Shown here: positions 45,018-57,962 of the stretch, one piece after another
How the letters are laid out: each line of letters opens with the position of its first letter
Numbering within the stretch: the stretch's first letter is position 1
DNA from: Balanoglossus misakiensis
Taxonomy: Eukaryota > Hemichordata
DNA length: 64,000 bases
Assembly (NCBI GenBank): GCA_040954595.2
Contig: CM082586.2
Coordinates: forward strand, 11,532,001-11,596,000
Reading direction: 5' to 3'
Position numbers and translations under genes: made by a program
The notes under the pieces: model-generated
The model's input: only the letters and a program-made list of their open reading frames with translations
The model's database searches: none
What the model was told of the DNA's origin: nothing

Positions 45018-45298
45018 CTAGCAATTTTTGCAAATTGTACTATTAATTGAATTCATAATTTATTTATTAGTTTTTTTCAATGAAATATTCAAATCCATAC
45101 AAACCAAAGATGGCTCCTTCATTATTTCTATGGAAATTTCACAGTTTATTCTTTTCTTTCTGCACACTCGCAAACATCTTGAAAATAATCATAGAAAAAT
45201 ATCGAAATATATTGTACTGTGAACAAAACACTAATTTCCTTGAAAAAAGTTTAAAAAACGGCTACTTTTCGGAAATTGGAAAATGTTTTCTATACTGT

Positions 45299-45820
45299 TA
45301 GAGCCAGGCCGAAGGAAATCCGACTTGATCACCGTTGCTAACGAACGCTAGTGTCTGTCATGGTGTGCCGGGGTTTTAGTCGAGCCAGGCCGTAGGAGAT
45401 CTGACTTGATCATCGTGGTCAATGTACGCGTGTTTCCGCTCGAAAGTGCCGGGGCTTCAGCTAAACCAGGCCGTAGGAAATCCGACGTAATCACCGTTGA
45501 TAACTTACGCCAGTCTGTGTCATATAGAGCCGGTGCACCAGCCGAGTCACGCCGTAGGAAATCTGCCTTGATCAACGTGGTCAATGTTAGCCTGTTTCTG
45601 CTCTAGAGTGCCGGGGCTTTATCCAAGCCATGCCGTAGAAAATCTGACTTGATCACCGTTGCTTACGTACGCTAGTGTCTGTCATATTGTGACGGAGATT
45701 TAGCCGAGCCAGGCCGTAGAAAAATTGACTTGTTCAACGTTACCAGTGTGCAACTGTTTCTGCTCTAGAGTATCAGGGTTTTAGCTGACTTATGCTGTAG
45801 GAAATCTGAGTTGATGAACT
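45299..45820. repeat. Satellite block III, first partial monomer run
   Basis: Satellite restarts at AGAGCCAGGCCGAAGG directly after the foldback terminal repeat, at a position that normally follows an AT-rich spacer. It holds about six monomers including the private variant GTTGCTTACGTACGC, which recurs near 51649. Confidence 0.93.
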
Positions 45821-47873
45821 GGAATTCAATGTTAGAAAACCTGTGTGGAAAGTATCTCTACCCGTTTGAAACTAAGAAAAGAATTTATTCTTATTTATTT
45901 TGTAAAAAAGACAATTTTTCGAAAAAAAAGTCGAAAATGGTAATTTTGTCTTGGGTGATTTAAATTATACCGCCTTTTCTGGAATTTGCAGCACTTTTTA
46001 CAAGAGAACGACACTTCATGCTCCATAATATTTCCGAAAATGAAGAAAAGAGTTAATTTTTTATGATTTTTTAAAAAATTACCATTTTTGTCAAAATATG
46101 GCCAAAATGGCTATTTTTTCTTGAATTCCGTCAATATCTCTGCATTTTTGGAGTGGTCGAAAGTTTTAACATACAATCAACATGTCATATATGATCAGGG
46201 CACCAAATTCGAAGAACAAAGGTTTTTTTATTTGTTTTTCTAAAAATGACATTTTCAAGGAAAATTTGGTAAAACGCAATTTTGTCTGCAGTGAGCCAAA
46301 TTAGACGGTCTTTTGTGGAATTTGTATCGATATATACATACGAAGAGCATTCTATACTCCATCAGATTTCCGAAAATGTAGAAAACAGGTTTTTTTGTAA
46401 TTTTCAAAAATTTACCATTTTGACCAAATTGTGGCTAAAATTGTTATTTTCGTGTTGAATGCCGCCAGTGTCACTGCTTTTAAAAGTCATAAAAACGTTT
46501 AACATACAAGCAATTGTTTATATATGATCAGGTCACCGAATTAAAAAAATAAAGAATGTTTTGCCTAAAAATGACCTTTTTGGTGCAAAAACGAATAAAA
46601 CGCAATTTTGTATTAAATCAGCTCATTCAGAGTGCATTTTTTATAATCAGCACCATTTTTACATATAATGGAAATTTCATACATCATCAGATATCCAAAT
46701 ATGAAAAAAATGATTTAGATTTTAGATGATTGTCCAAAATTAGCTGATATCAAATAAATGTAGTATTGAACCGTTCTGTTTCCCCCCCCCCCTACACTAT
46801 ATGCGGTACGCCGATGTCAGCTTACCCGGCAGTACTGCAGGCCGTGCCCCCAACTAACGTCGGTGTTTGAAACGCCCTGGTTAAATTCGGGCTTTCTCTA
46901 TAAATTGACAGGTAATAATGCAGTCCTACCCGAACAAATGTCGAGTGTTGACCCGCTGTGACTTTCCCTCTTCGGTTTGCCCGTCTTAGCCAACGTCTTT
47001 GTACTAGAGTGTCGGGTCTTTTGCAGAGCCAGGCCGAAGGAAATCCGACTTGATCACCGTTGCTAACGAACGCTAGTGTCTGTCATGGTGTGCCGGGGTT
47101 TTAGTCGAGCCAGGCCGTAGGAGATCTGACTTGATCATCGTGGTCAATGTACGCGTGTTTCCGCTCGAAAGTGCCGGGGCTTCAGCTAAACCAGGCCGTA
47201 GGAAATCCGACGTAATCACCGTTGATAACTTACTCCAGTCTGTGTCATATAGAGCCGGTGCACCAGCGGAGTCACGCCGTAGGAAATCTGGCTTGATCAA
47301 CGTGGTCAATGTACGCCTGTTTCTGCTCTAGAGTGCCGGGGCTTCAGCTGAGCCAGGCCGTAGGAAACCCGACGTGATTACCGTTGTTAACTTACGCCAG
47401 TCTGTGTCCTATATATAGTGCCGTGGCATCAGCCGTGCCAGGCCGAAGAAAATGTGAGTAGATCAACGTGGTCTCTGTACGCGTGTTTCTGCTCTAGAGT
47501 GCCAGGGCTTTAGCCAAGGCATGCCGTAGGAAATCTCACTTGATCAACGTTGCTAACGAACGCTAGTGTCTGTCATAGTGTGCTGGGGTTTTAGTCGAGC
47601 CAAGCCGTAGGAGATCAGACTTGATCAACGTGGTCTCTGTACGCGTGTTTCTGCTCTAGAGTGCCGGGGCTTTATCCAAGCCATGCCGTAGAAAATCTGA
47701 CTTGATCACCGTTGCTAACGTACGCTAGTGTCTGTCATATTGTGTCGGAGATTTAGCCGAGCCAGGCCGTAGAAAAATCGACTTGTTCAACGTTACCAGT
47801 GTGCAACTGTTTCTGCTCTAGAGTGTCAGGGTTTTAGCCGACTTATGCTGTAGGAAATCTGAGTTGATGAACG
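45821..47873. repeat. Satellite unit III-1 (2053 bp)
   Basis: AT-rich spacer 45821-46989 with 11 C, then an 884-bp monomer block 46990-47873. Private bases in the spacer (GAACTGGAATTC, GTGATTTAAATT, AAAACGTTTAAC) are shared only with the unit at 51809. Confidence 0.95.
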
Positions 47874-49595
47874 GGAATTCAATGTTAGAAAACCCGTGTG
47901 GAAAGTATCTCTACCCGTTTGAAACTAAGAAAAGAGTTTATTCTTATTTATTTTGTAAAAAAAGACAATTTTTCGAAAAAAAGTCGAAAATGGTAATTTT
48001 GTCTTGGGTGATTCAAATTATACCGCCTTTTCTGGAATTTGCAGCCCTTTTTACAAGAGAACGGCACTTCATGCTCCATAATATTTCCGAAAATGAAGAA
48101 AAGAGTTAATTTTTTATGATTTTTTAAAAATTTACCATTTTTGTCAAAATATGGCCAAAATGGCTATTTTTTCTTGAATTCCGTCAATATCTCTGCATTT
48201 TTGGAGTGGTCGAAAGTTTTAACATACAATCAACATGTCATATATGATCAGGGCACCAAATTCGAAGAACAAAGGTTTTTTTATTTTTTTTCTAAAAATG
48301 ACATTTTTAAGGAAAATTGAGTAAAACGCAATTTTGTCTGCAGTGAGCCAAATTAGACGGTCTTTTGTGGAATTTGTATCGATATATACATACGAAGAGC
48401 ATTCTATACTCCATCAGATTTCCGAAAATGTAGAAAACAGGTATTTTTTGTAATTTTCAAAAATTTACCATTTTGACCAAATTGTGGCTAAAATTGTTAT
48501 TTTCGTGTTGAATGCCGCCAGTGTCACTGCTTTTAAAAGTCATAAAAACTTTTAGCATACAAGCAATTGTTTATATATGATCAGGTCACCGAATTAAAAA
48601 AATAAAGAATGTTTTGCCTAAAAATGACCTTTTTGGTGCAAAAACGAATAAAACGCAATTTTGTATTAAATCAGCTCATTCAGAGTGCATTTTTATAATC
48701 AGCACCATTTTTACGTATAATGGAAATTTCATACATCATCAGATATCCAAATATGAAAAAAATGATTTAGATTTTAGATGATTGTCCAAAATTAGCTGAT
48801 ATCAAATAAATGTAGTATTGAACCGTTCTGTCCCCCCCCCCCTACACTATATGCGGTACGCCGATGTCAGCTTACCCGGCAGTACTGCAGGCCGTGCCCC
48901 CAACTAACGTCGGTGTTTGAAACGCCCTTGTTAAATTCGGGCTTTCTCTATAAATTGACAGGCAATAATGCAGTCCTACCCGAACAAATGTCGAGTGTTG
49001 ACCCGCTGTGACTTTCCCTCTTCGGTTTGCCCGTCTTAGCCAACGTCTTTGTACTAGAGTGTCGGGTCTTTTGCAGAGCCAGGCCGAAGGAAATCCGACT
49101 TGATCACCGTTGCTAACGAACGCTAGTGTCTGTCATGGTGTGCCGGGGTTTTAGTCGAGCCAGGCCGTAGGAGATCTGACTTAATCACCGTGGTCAATGT
49201 ACGCGTGTTTCCGCTCGAAAGTGCCGGGGCTTCAGCTAAACCAGGCCGTAGGAAATCCGACGTAATCACCGTTGATAACTTACTCCAGTCTATGTCATAT
49301 AGAGCCGGTGCACCAGCGGAGTCACGCCGTAGGAAATCTGGCTTGATCAACGTGGTCTCTGTACGCGTGTTTCTGCTCTAGAGTGCCGGGGCTTTATCCA
49401 AGCCATGCCGTAGAAAATCTGACTTGATCACCGTTGCTAACGTACGCTAGTGTCTGTCATATTGTGTCGGAGATTTAGCCGAGCCAGGCCGTAGAAAAAT
49501 CGACTTGTTCAACGTTACCAGTGTGCAACTGTTTCTGCTCTAGAGTGTCAGGGTTTTAGCCGACTTATGCTGTAGGAAATCTGAGTTGATGAACG
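47874..49595. repeat. Satellite unit III-2, short (1722 bp)
   Basis: Spacer 47874-49039 with 11 C, then a monomer block of only 556 bp (49040-49595). It is 328 bp (two dimers) shorter than standard. The fusion point lies near 49350, where GATCAACGTGG passes directly into TCTCTGTACGCG. Confidence 0.95.
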
Positions 49596-51808
49596 GGAAT
49601 TCAATGTTAGAAAACCCGTGTGGAAAGTATCTCTACCCGTTTGAAACTAAGAAAAGAGTTTATTCTTATTTATTTTGTAAAAAAAGACAATTTTTCGAAA
49701 AAAAGTCGAAAATGGTAATTTTGTCTTGGGTGATTCAAATTATACCGCCTTTTCTGGAATTTGCAGCCCTTTTTACAAGAGAACGGCACTTCATGCTCCA
49801 TAATATTTCCGAAAATGAAGAAAAGAGTTAATTTTTTATGATTTTTTAAAAATTTACCATTTTTGTCAAAATATGGCCAAAATGGCTATTTTTTCTTGAA
49901 TTCCGTCAATATCTCTGCATTTTTGGAGTGGTCGAAAGTTTTAACATACAATCAACATGTCATATATGATCAGGGCACCAAATTCGAAGAACAAAGGTTT
50001 TTTTATTTTTTTTCTAAAAATGACATTTTTAAGGAAAATTGAGTAAAACGCAATTTTGTCTGCAGTGAGCCAAATTAGACGGTCTTTTGTGGAATTTGTA
50101 TCGATATATACATACGAAGAGCATTCTATACTCCATCAGATTTCCGAAAATGTAGAAAACAGGTATTTTTTGTAATTTTCAAAAATTTACCATTTTGACC
50201 AAATTGTGGCTAAAATTGTTATTTTCGTGTTGAATGCCGCCAGTGTCACTGCTTTTAAAAGTCATAAAAACTTTTAGCATACAAGCAATTGTTTATATAT
50301 GATCAGGTCACCGAATTAAAAAAATAAAGAATGTTTTGCCTAAAAATGACCTTTTTGGTGCAAAAACGAATAAAACGCAATTTTGTATTAAATCAGCTCA
50401 TTCAGAGTGCATTTTTATAATCAGCACCATTTTTACGTATAATGGAAATTTCATACATCATCAGATATCCAAATATGAAAAAAATGATTTAGATTTTAGA
50501 TGATTGTCCAAAATTAGCTGATATCAAATAAATGTAGTATTGAACCGTTCTGTCCCCCCCCCCCCTACACTATATGCGGTACGCCGATGTCAGCTTACCC
50601 GGCAGTACTGCAGGCCGTGCCCCCAACTAACGTCGGTGTTTGAAACGCCCTTGTTAAATTCGGGCTTTCTCTATAAATTGACAGGCAATAATGCAGTCCT
50701 ACCCGAACAAATGTCGAGTGTTGACCCGCTGTGACTTTCCCTCTTCGGTTTGCCCGTCTTAGCCAACGTCTTTGTACTAGAGTGTCGGGTCTTTTGCAGA
50801 GCCAGGCCGAAGGAAATCCGACTTGATCACCGTTGCTAACGAACGCTAGTGTCTGTCATGGTGTGCCGGGGTTTTAGTCGAGCCAGGCCGTAGGAGATCT
50901 GACTTAATCACCGTGGTCAATGTACGCGTGTTTCCGCTCGAAAGTGCCGGGGCTTCAGCTAAACCAGGCCGTAGGAAATCCGACGTAATCACCGTTGATA
51001 ACTTACTCCAGTCTATGTCATATAGAGCCGGTGCACCAGCGGAGTCACGCCGTAGGAAATCTGGCTTGATCAACGTGGTCAATGTACGCCTGTTTCTGCT
51101 CTAGAGTGTCGGGGCTTCAGCTGAGCCAGGCCGTAGGAAACCCGACGTGATTACCGTTGTTAACTTACGCCAGTCTGTGTCCTATATATAGTGCCGGGGC
51201 ATCAGCCGTGCCAGGCCGAAGAAAATGTGAGTAGATCAACGTGGTCTCTGTACGCGTGTTTCTGCTCTAGAGTGCCAGGGCTTTAGCCAAGGCATGCCGT
51301 AGGAAATCCGACTTGATCACCGTTGCTAACGAACGCTAGTGTCTGTCATGGTGTGCCGGGGTTTTAGTCGAGCCAGGCCGTAGGAGATCTGACTTGATCA
51401 TCGTGGTCAATGTACGCGTGTTTCCGCTCGAAAGTGCCGGGGCTTCAGCTAAACCAGGCCGTAGGAAATCCGACGTAATCACCGTTGATAACTTACGCCA
51501 GTCTGTGTCATATAGAGCCGGTGCACCAGCCGAGTCACGCCGTAGGAAATCTGCCTTGATCAACGTGGTCAATGTTAGCCTGTTTCTGCTCTAGAGTGCC
51601 GGGGCTTTATCCAAGCCATGCCGTAGAAAATCTGACTTGATCACCGTTGCTTACGTACGCTAGTGTCTGTCATATTGTGACGGAGATTTAGCCGAGCCAG
51701 GCCGTAGAAAAATTGACTTGTTCAACGTTACCAGTGTGCAACTGTTTCTGCTCTAGAGTATCAGGGTTTTAGCCGACTTATGCTGTAGGAAATCTGAGTT
51801 GATGAACT
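49596..51808. repeat. Satellite unit III-3, long (2213 bp)
   Basis: Spacer 49596-50762 with 12 C, nearly identical to the preceding spacer, then an extended monomer block of 1046 bp (50763-51808), one dimer longer than standard. The monomer set that normally follows a spacer appears twice, 490 bp apart (near 50816 and 51306), marking an exchange junction at about 51300. Confidence 0.95.
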
Positions 51809-53864
51809 GGAATTCAATGTTAGAAAACCTGTGTGGAAAGTATCTCTACCCGTTTGAAACTAAGAAAAGAATTTATTCTTATTTATTTTGTAAAAAAGAC
51901 AATTTTTCGAAAAAAAAGTCGAAAATGGTAATTTTGTCTTGGGTGATTTAAATTATACCGCCTTTTCTGGAATTTGCAGCACTTTTTACAAGAGAACGAC
52001 ACTTCATGCTCCATAATATTTCCGAAAATGAAGAAAAGAGTTAATTTTTTATGATTTTTTAAAAAATTACCATTTTTGTCAAAATATGGCCAAAATGGCT
52101 ATTTTTTCTTGAATTCCGTCAATATCTCTGCATTTTTGGAGTGGTCGAAAGTTTTAACATACAATCAACATGTCATATATGATCAGGGCACCAAATTCGA
52201 AGAACAAAGGTTTTTTTATTTGTTTTTCTAAAAATGACATTTTCAAGGAAAATTTGGTAAAACGCAATTTTGTCTGCAGTGAGCCAAATTAGACGGTCTT
52301 TTGTGGAATTTGTATCGATATATACCTACGAAGAGCATTCTATACTCCATCAGATTTCCGAAAATGTAGAAAACAGGTTTTTTTGTAATTTTCAAAAATT
52401 TACCATTTTGACCAAATTGTGGCTAAAATTGTTATTTTCGTGTTGAATGCCGCCAGTGTCACTGCTTTTAAAAGTCATAAAAACGTTTAACATACAAGCA
52501 ATTGTTTATATATGATCAGGTCACCGAATTAAAAAAATAAAGAATGTTTTGCCTAAAAATGACCTTTTTGGTGCAAAAACGAATAAAACGCAATTTTGTA
52601 TTAAATCAGCTCATTCAGAGTGCATTTTTTATAATCAGCACCATTTTTACATATAATGGAAATTTCATACATCATCAGATATCCAAATATGAAAAAAATG
52701 ATTTAGATTTTAGATGATTGTCCAAAATTAGCTGATATCAAATAAATGTAGTATTGAACCGTTCTGTTTCCCCCCCCCCCCCCTACACTATACGCGGTAC
52801 GCCGATGTCAGCTTACCCGGCAGTACTGCAGGCCGTGCCCCCAACTAACGTCGGTGTTTGAAACGCCCTGGTTAAATTCGGGCTTTCTCTATAAATTGAC
52901 AGGTAATAATGCAGTCCTACCCGAACAAATGTCGAGTGTTGACCCGCTGTGACTTTCCCTCTTCGGTTTGCCCGTCTTAGCCAACGTCTTTGTACTAGAG
53001 TGTCGGGTCTTTTGCAGAGCCAGGCCGAAGGAAATCCGACTTGATCACCGTTGCTAACGAACGCTAGTGTCTGTCATGGTGTGCCGGGGTTTTAGTCGAG
53101 CCAGGCCGTAGGAGATCTGACTTGATCATCGTGGTCAATGTACGCGTGTTTCCGCTCGAAAGTGCCGGGGCTTCAGCTAAACCAGGCCGTAGGAAATCCG
53201 ACGTAATCACCGTTGATAACTTACTCCAGTCTGTGTCATATAGAGCCGGTGCACCAGCGGAGTCACGCCGTAGGAAATCTGGCTTGATCAACGTGGTCAA
53301 TGTACGCCTGTTTCTGCTCTAGAGTGCCGGGGCTTCAGCTGAGCCAAGCCGTAGGAAACCCGACGTGATTACCGTTGTTAACTTACGCCAGTCTGTGTCC
53401 TATATATAGTGCCGTGGCATCAGCCGTGCCAGGCCGAAGAAAATGTGAGTAGATCAACGTGGTCTCTGTACGCGTGTTTCTGCTCTAGAGTGCCAGGGCT
53501 TTAGCCAAGGCATGCCGTAGGAAATCTCACTTGATCAACGTTGCTAACGAACGCTAGTGTCTGTCATAGTGTGCCGGGGTTTTAGTCGAGCCAAGCCGTA
53601 GGAGATCAGACTTGATCAACGTGGTCTCTGTACGCGTGTTTCTGCTCTAGAGTGCCGGGGCTTTATCCAAGCCATGCCGTAGAAAATCTGACTTGATCAC
53701 CGTTGCTAACGTACGCTAGTGTCTGTCATATTGTGTCGGAGATTTAGCCGAGCCAGGCCGTAGAAAAATCGACTTGTTCAACGTTACCAGTGTGCAACTG
53801 TTTCTGCTCTAGAGTGTCAGGGTTTTAGCCGACTTATGCTGTAGGAAATCTGAGTTGATGAACG
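51809..53864. repeat. Satellite unit III-4 (2056 bp)
   Basis: Spacer 51809-52980 with 14 C, then an 884-bp block. It shares the private variants of unit III-1, 5988 bp upstream, and differs from it at a few bases (for example TATACCTACG near 52322). Confidence 0.95.
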
Positions 53865-55914
53865 GGAATTCAATGTTAGAAAACCCGTGTGGAAAGTATC
53901 TCTACCCGTTTGAAACTAAGAAAAGAATTTATTCTTATTTATTTTGTAAAAAAAGACAATTTTTCGAAAAAAAGTCGAAAATGGTAATTTTGTCTTGGGT
54001 GATTCAAATTATACCGCCTTTTCTGGAATTTGCAGCCCTTTTTACAAGAGAACGGCACTTCATGCTCCATAATATTTCCGAAAATGAAGAAAAGAGTTAA
54101 TTTTTTATGATTTTTTAAAAATTTACCATTTTTGTCAAAATATGGCCAAAATGGCTATTTTTTCTTGAATTCCGTCAATATCTCTGCATTTTTGGAGTGG
54201 TCGAAAGTTTTAACATACAATCAACATGTCATATATGATCAGGGCACCAAATTCGAAGAACAAAGGTTTTTTTATTTTTTTTCTAAAAATGACATTTTTA
54301 AGGAAAATTGAGTAAAACGCAATTTTGTCTGCAGTGAGCCAAATTAGACGGTCTTTTGTGGAATTTGTATCGATATATACATACGAAGAGCATTCTATAC
54401 TCCATCAGATTTCCGAAAATGTAGAAGACAGGTATTTTTTGTAATTTTCAAAAATTTACCATTTTGACCAAATTGTGGCTAAAATTGTTATTTTCGTGTT
54501 GAATGCCGCCAGTGTCACTGCTTTTAAAAGTCATAAAAACTTTTAGCATACAAGCAATTGTTTATATATGATCAGGTCACCGAATTAAAAAAATAAAGAA
54601 TGTTTTGCCTAAAAATGACCTTTTTGGTGCAAAAACGAATAAAACGCAATTTTGTATTAAATCAGCTCATTCAGAGTGCATTTTTATAATCAGCACCATT
54701 TTTACGTATAATGGAAATTTCATACATCATCAGATATCCAAATATGAAAAAAATGATTTAGATTTTAGATGATTGTCCAAAATTAGCTGATATCAAATAA
54801 ATGTAGTATTGAACCGTTCTGTCCCCCCCCCCCTACACTATATGCGGTACGCCGATGTCAGCTTACCCGGCAGTACTGCAGGCCGTGCCCCCAACTAACG
54901 TCGGTGTTTGAAACGCCCTCGTTAAATTCGGGCTTTCTCTATAAATTGACAGGCAATAATGCAGTCCTACCCGAACAAATGTCGAGTGTTGACCCGCTGT
55001 GACTTTCCCTCTTCGGTTTGCCCGTCTTAGCCAACGTCTTTGTACTAGAGTGTCGGGTCTTTTGCAGAGCCAGGCCGAAGGAAATCCGACTTGATCACCG
55101 TTGCTAACGAACGCTAGTGTCTGTCATGGTGTGCCGGGGTTTTAGTCGAGCCAGGCCGTAGGAGATCTGACTTAATCACCGTGGTCAATGTACGCGTGTT
55201 TCCGCTCGAAAGTGCCGGGGCTTCAGCTAAACCAGGCCGTAGGAAATCCGACGTAATCACCGTTGATAACTTACTCCAGTCTATGTCATATAGAGCCGGT
55301 GCACCAGCGGAGTCACGCCGTAGGAAATCTGGCTTGATCAACGTGGTCAATGTACGCCTGTTTCTGCTCTAGAGTGCAGGGGCTTCAGCTGAGCCAGGCC
55401 GTAGGAAACCCGACGTGATTACCGTTGTTAACTTACGCCAGTCTGTGTCCTATATATAGCGCCCGGGCATCAGCCGTGCCAGGCCGAAGGAAATGTGAGT
55501 AGATCAACGTGGTCTCTCTACGCGTGTTTCTGCTCTAGAGTGCCAGGGCTTTAGCCAAGCCATGTCGTAGGAAATCTGAATTAATCAACGTTGCTAACGA
55601 ACGCTAGTGTCTGTCATAGTGTGCCGGGGTTTCAGTCGAGCCAAGCCGTAGGAGATCGGACTTGATCAACGTGGTCTCTGTACGCGTGTTTCTGCTCTAG
55701 AGTGCCGGGGCTTTATCCAAGCCATGCCGTAGAAAATCTGACTTGATCACCGTTGCTAACGTACGCTAGTGTCTGTCATATTGTGACGGAGATTTAGCCG
55801 AGCCAGGCCGTAGAAAAATCGACTTGTTCAACGTTACCAGTGTGCAACTGTTTCTGCTCTAGAGTGTCAGGGTTTTAGCCGACTTATGCTGTAGGAAATC
55901 TGAGTTGATGAACG
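53865..55914. repeat. Satellite unit III-5 (2050 bp)
   Basis: Spacer 53865-55030 with 11 C, then an 884-bp block carrying the variant set GTGCAGGGGCTTC, AGCGCCCGGGC and TCTCTCTACGCG, which recurs in units III-6 and III-8. Confidence 0.95.
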
Positions 55915-57962
55915 GGAATTCAATGTTAGAAAACCCGTGTGGAAAGTATCTCTACCCGTTTGAAACTAAGAAAAGAATTTATTCTTATTTATTTTGTAAA
56001 AAAAGACAATTTTTCGAAAAAAAGTCGAAAATGGTAATTTTTTCTTGGGTGATTCAAATTATACCGCCTTTTCTGGAATTTGCAGCCCTTTTTACAAGAG
56101 AACGGCACTTCATGCTCCATAATATTTCCGAAAATGAAGAAAAGAGTTAATTTTTTATGATTTTTTAAAAATTTACCATTTTTGTCAAAATATGGCCAAA
56201 ATGGCTATTTTTTCTTGAATTCCGTCAATATCTCTGCATTTTTGGAGTGGTCGAAAGTTTTAACATACAATCAACATGTCATATATGATCAGGGCACCAA
56301 ATTCGAAGAACAAAGGTTTTTTTATTTTTTTTCTAAAAATGACATTTTTAAGGAAAATTGAGTAAAACGCAATTTTGTCTGCAGTGAGCCAAATTAGACG
56401 GTCTTTTGTGGAATTTGTATCGATATATACATACGAAGAGCATTCTATACTCCATCAGATTTCCGAAAATGTAGAAGACAGGTATTTTTTGTAATTTTCA
56501 AAAATTTACCATTTTGACCAAATTGTGGCTAAAATTGTTATTTTCGTGTTGAATGCCGCCAGTGTCACTGCTTTTAAAAGTCATAAAAACTTTTAGCATA
56601 CAAGCAATTGTTTATATATGATCAGGTCACCGAATTAAAAAAATAAAGAATGTTTTGCCTAAAAATGACCTTTTTGGTGCAAAAACGAATAAAACGCAAT
56701 TTTGTATTAAATCAGCTCATTCAGAGTGCATTTTTATAATCAGCACCATTTTTACGTATAATGGAAATTTCATACATCATCAGATATCCAAATATGAAAA
56801 AAATGATTTAGATTTTAGATGATTGTCCAAAATTAGCTGATATCAAATAAATGTAGTATTGAACCGTTCTGTCCCCCCCCCTACACTATATGCGGTACGC
56901 CGATGTCAGCTTACCCGGCAGTACTGCAGGCCGTGCCCCCAACTAACGTCGGTGTTTGAAACGCCCTCGTTAAATTCGGGCTTTCTCTATAAATTGACAG
57001 GCAATAATGCAGTCCTACCCGAACAAATGTCGAGTGTTGACCCGCTGTGACTTTCCCTCTTCGGTTTGCCCGTCTTAGCCAACGTCTTTGTACTAGAGTG
57101 TCGGGTCTTTTGCAGAGCCAGGCCGAAGGAAATCCGACTTGATCACCGTTGCTAACGAACGCTAGTGTCTGTCATGGTGTGCCGGGGTTTTAGTCGAGCC
57201 AGGCCGTAGGAGATCTGACTTAATCACCGTGGTCAATGTACGCGTGTTTCCGCTCGAAAGTGCCGGGGCTTCAGCTAAACCAGGCCGTAGGAAATCCGAC
57301 GTAATCACCGTTGATAACTTACTCCAGTCTATGTCATATAGAGCCGGTGCACCAGCGGAGTCACGCCGTAGGAAATCTGGCTTGATCAACGTGGTCAATG
57401 TACGCCTGTTTCTGCTCTAGAGTGCAGGGGCTTCAGCTGAGCCAGGCCGTAGGAAACCCGACGTGATTACCGTTGTTAACTTACGCCAGTCTGTGTCCTA
57501 TATATAGCGCCCGGGCATCAGCCGTGCCAGGCCGAAGGAAATGTGAGTAGATCAACGTGGTCTCTCTACGCGTGTTTCTGCTCTAGAGTGCCAGGGCTTT
57601 AGCCAAGCCATGTCGTAGGAAATCTGAATTAATCAACGTTGCTAACGAACGCTAGTGTCTGTCATAGTGTGCCGGGGTTTCAGTCGAGCCAAGCCGTAGG
57701 AGATCGGACTTGATCAACGTGGTCTCTGTACGCGTGTTTCTGCTCTAGAGTGCCGGGGCTTTATCCAAGCCATGCCGTAGAAAATCTGACTTGATCACCG
57801 TTGCTAACGTACGCTAGTGTCTGTCATATTGTGACGGAGATTTAGCCGAGCCAGGCCGTAGAAAAATCGACTTGTTCAACGTTACCAGTGTGCAACTGTT
57901 TCTGCTCTAGAGTGTCAGGGTTTTAGCCGACTTATGCTGTAGGAAATCTGAGTTGATGAACG
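55915..57962. repeat. Satellite unit III-6 (2048 bp)
   Basis: Spacer 55915-57078 with 9 C, the shortest C run in the window, then an 884-bp block virtually the same as that of III-5. A local duplication of one whole unit is the simplest origin. Confidence 0.95.

Larger units (their letters stand above)
42298..45298. mobile_element. Foldback-like element with inverted 69-bp repeat arrays
   Basis: 3001-bp structure ending in perfect 33-bp terminal inverted repeats (42298-42330 and 45266-45298, starting ACAGTATAGAAAACATTTTC). Inside are two arrays of the same 69-bp repeat in opposite orientation (about 42812-43494 and 44396-45017), AT-rich sub-terminal segments, and a central imperfect palindrome. 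No transposase is recognisable. The left flank is BEL pol and the right flank is satellite, and no target duplication is visible. The superfamily is unassigned. Confidence 0.85.

Noticed and set aside
45348-45584. A 78-codon minus-strand ORF (MTTLIK...) repeated through the monomer blocks
   Set aside because: It spans monomers, follows the satellite period, and changes only as the repeat variants change.
47864-48109. An 81-codon ORF (MMNGNSMLENPCGKYLY...) preserved in many satellite spacers
   Set aside because: It recurs because the DNA repeats. Other spacers have it truncated or frameshifted (for example 5836, 45821 and 60014), it has no recognisable domain, and it is AT-tract driven.
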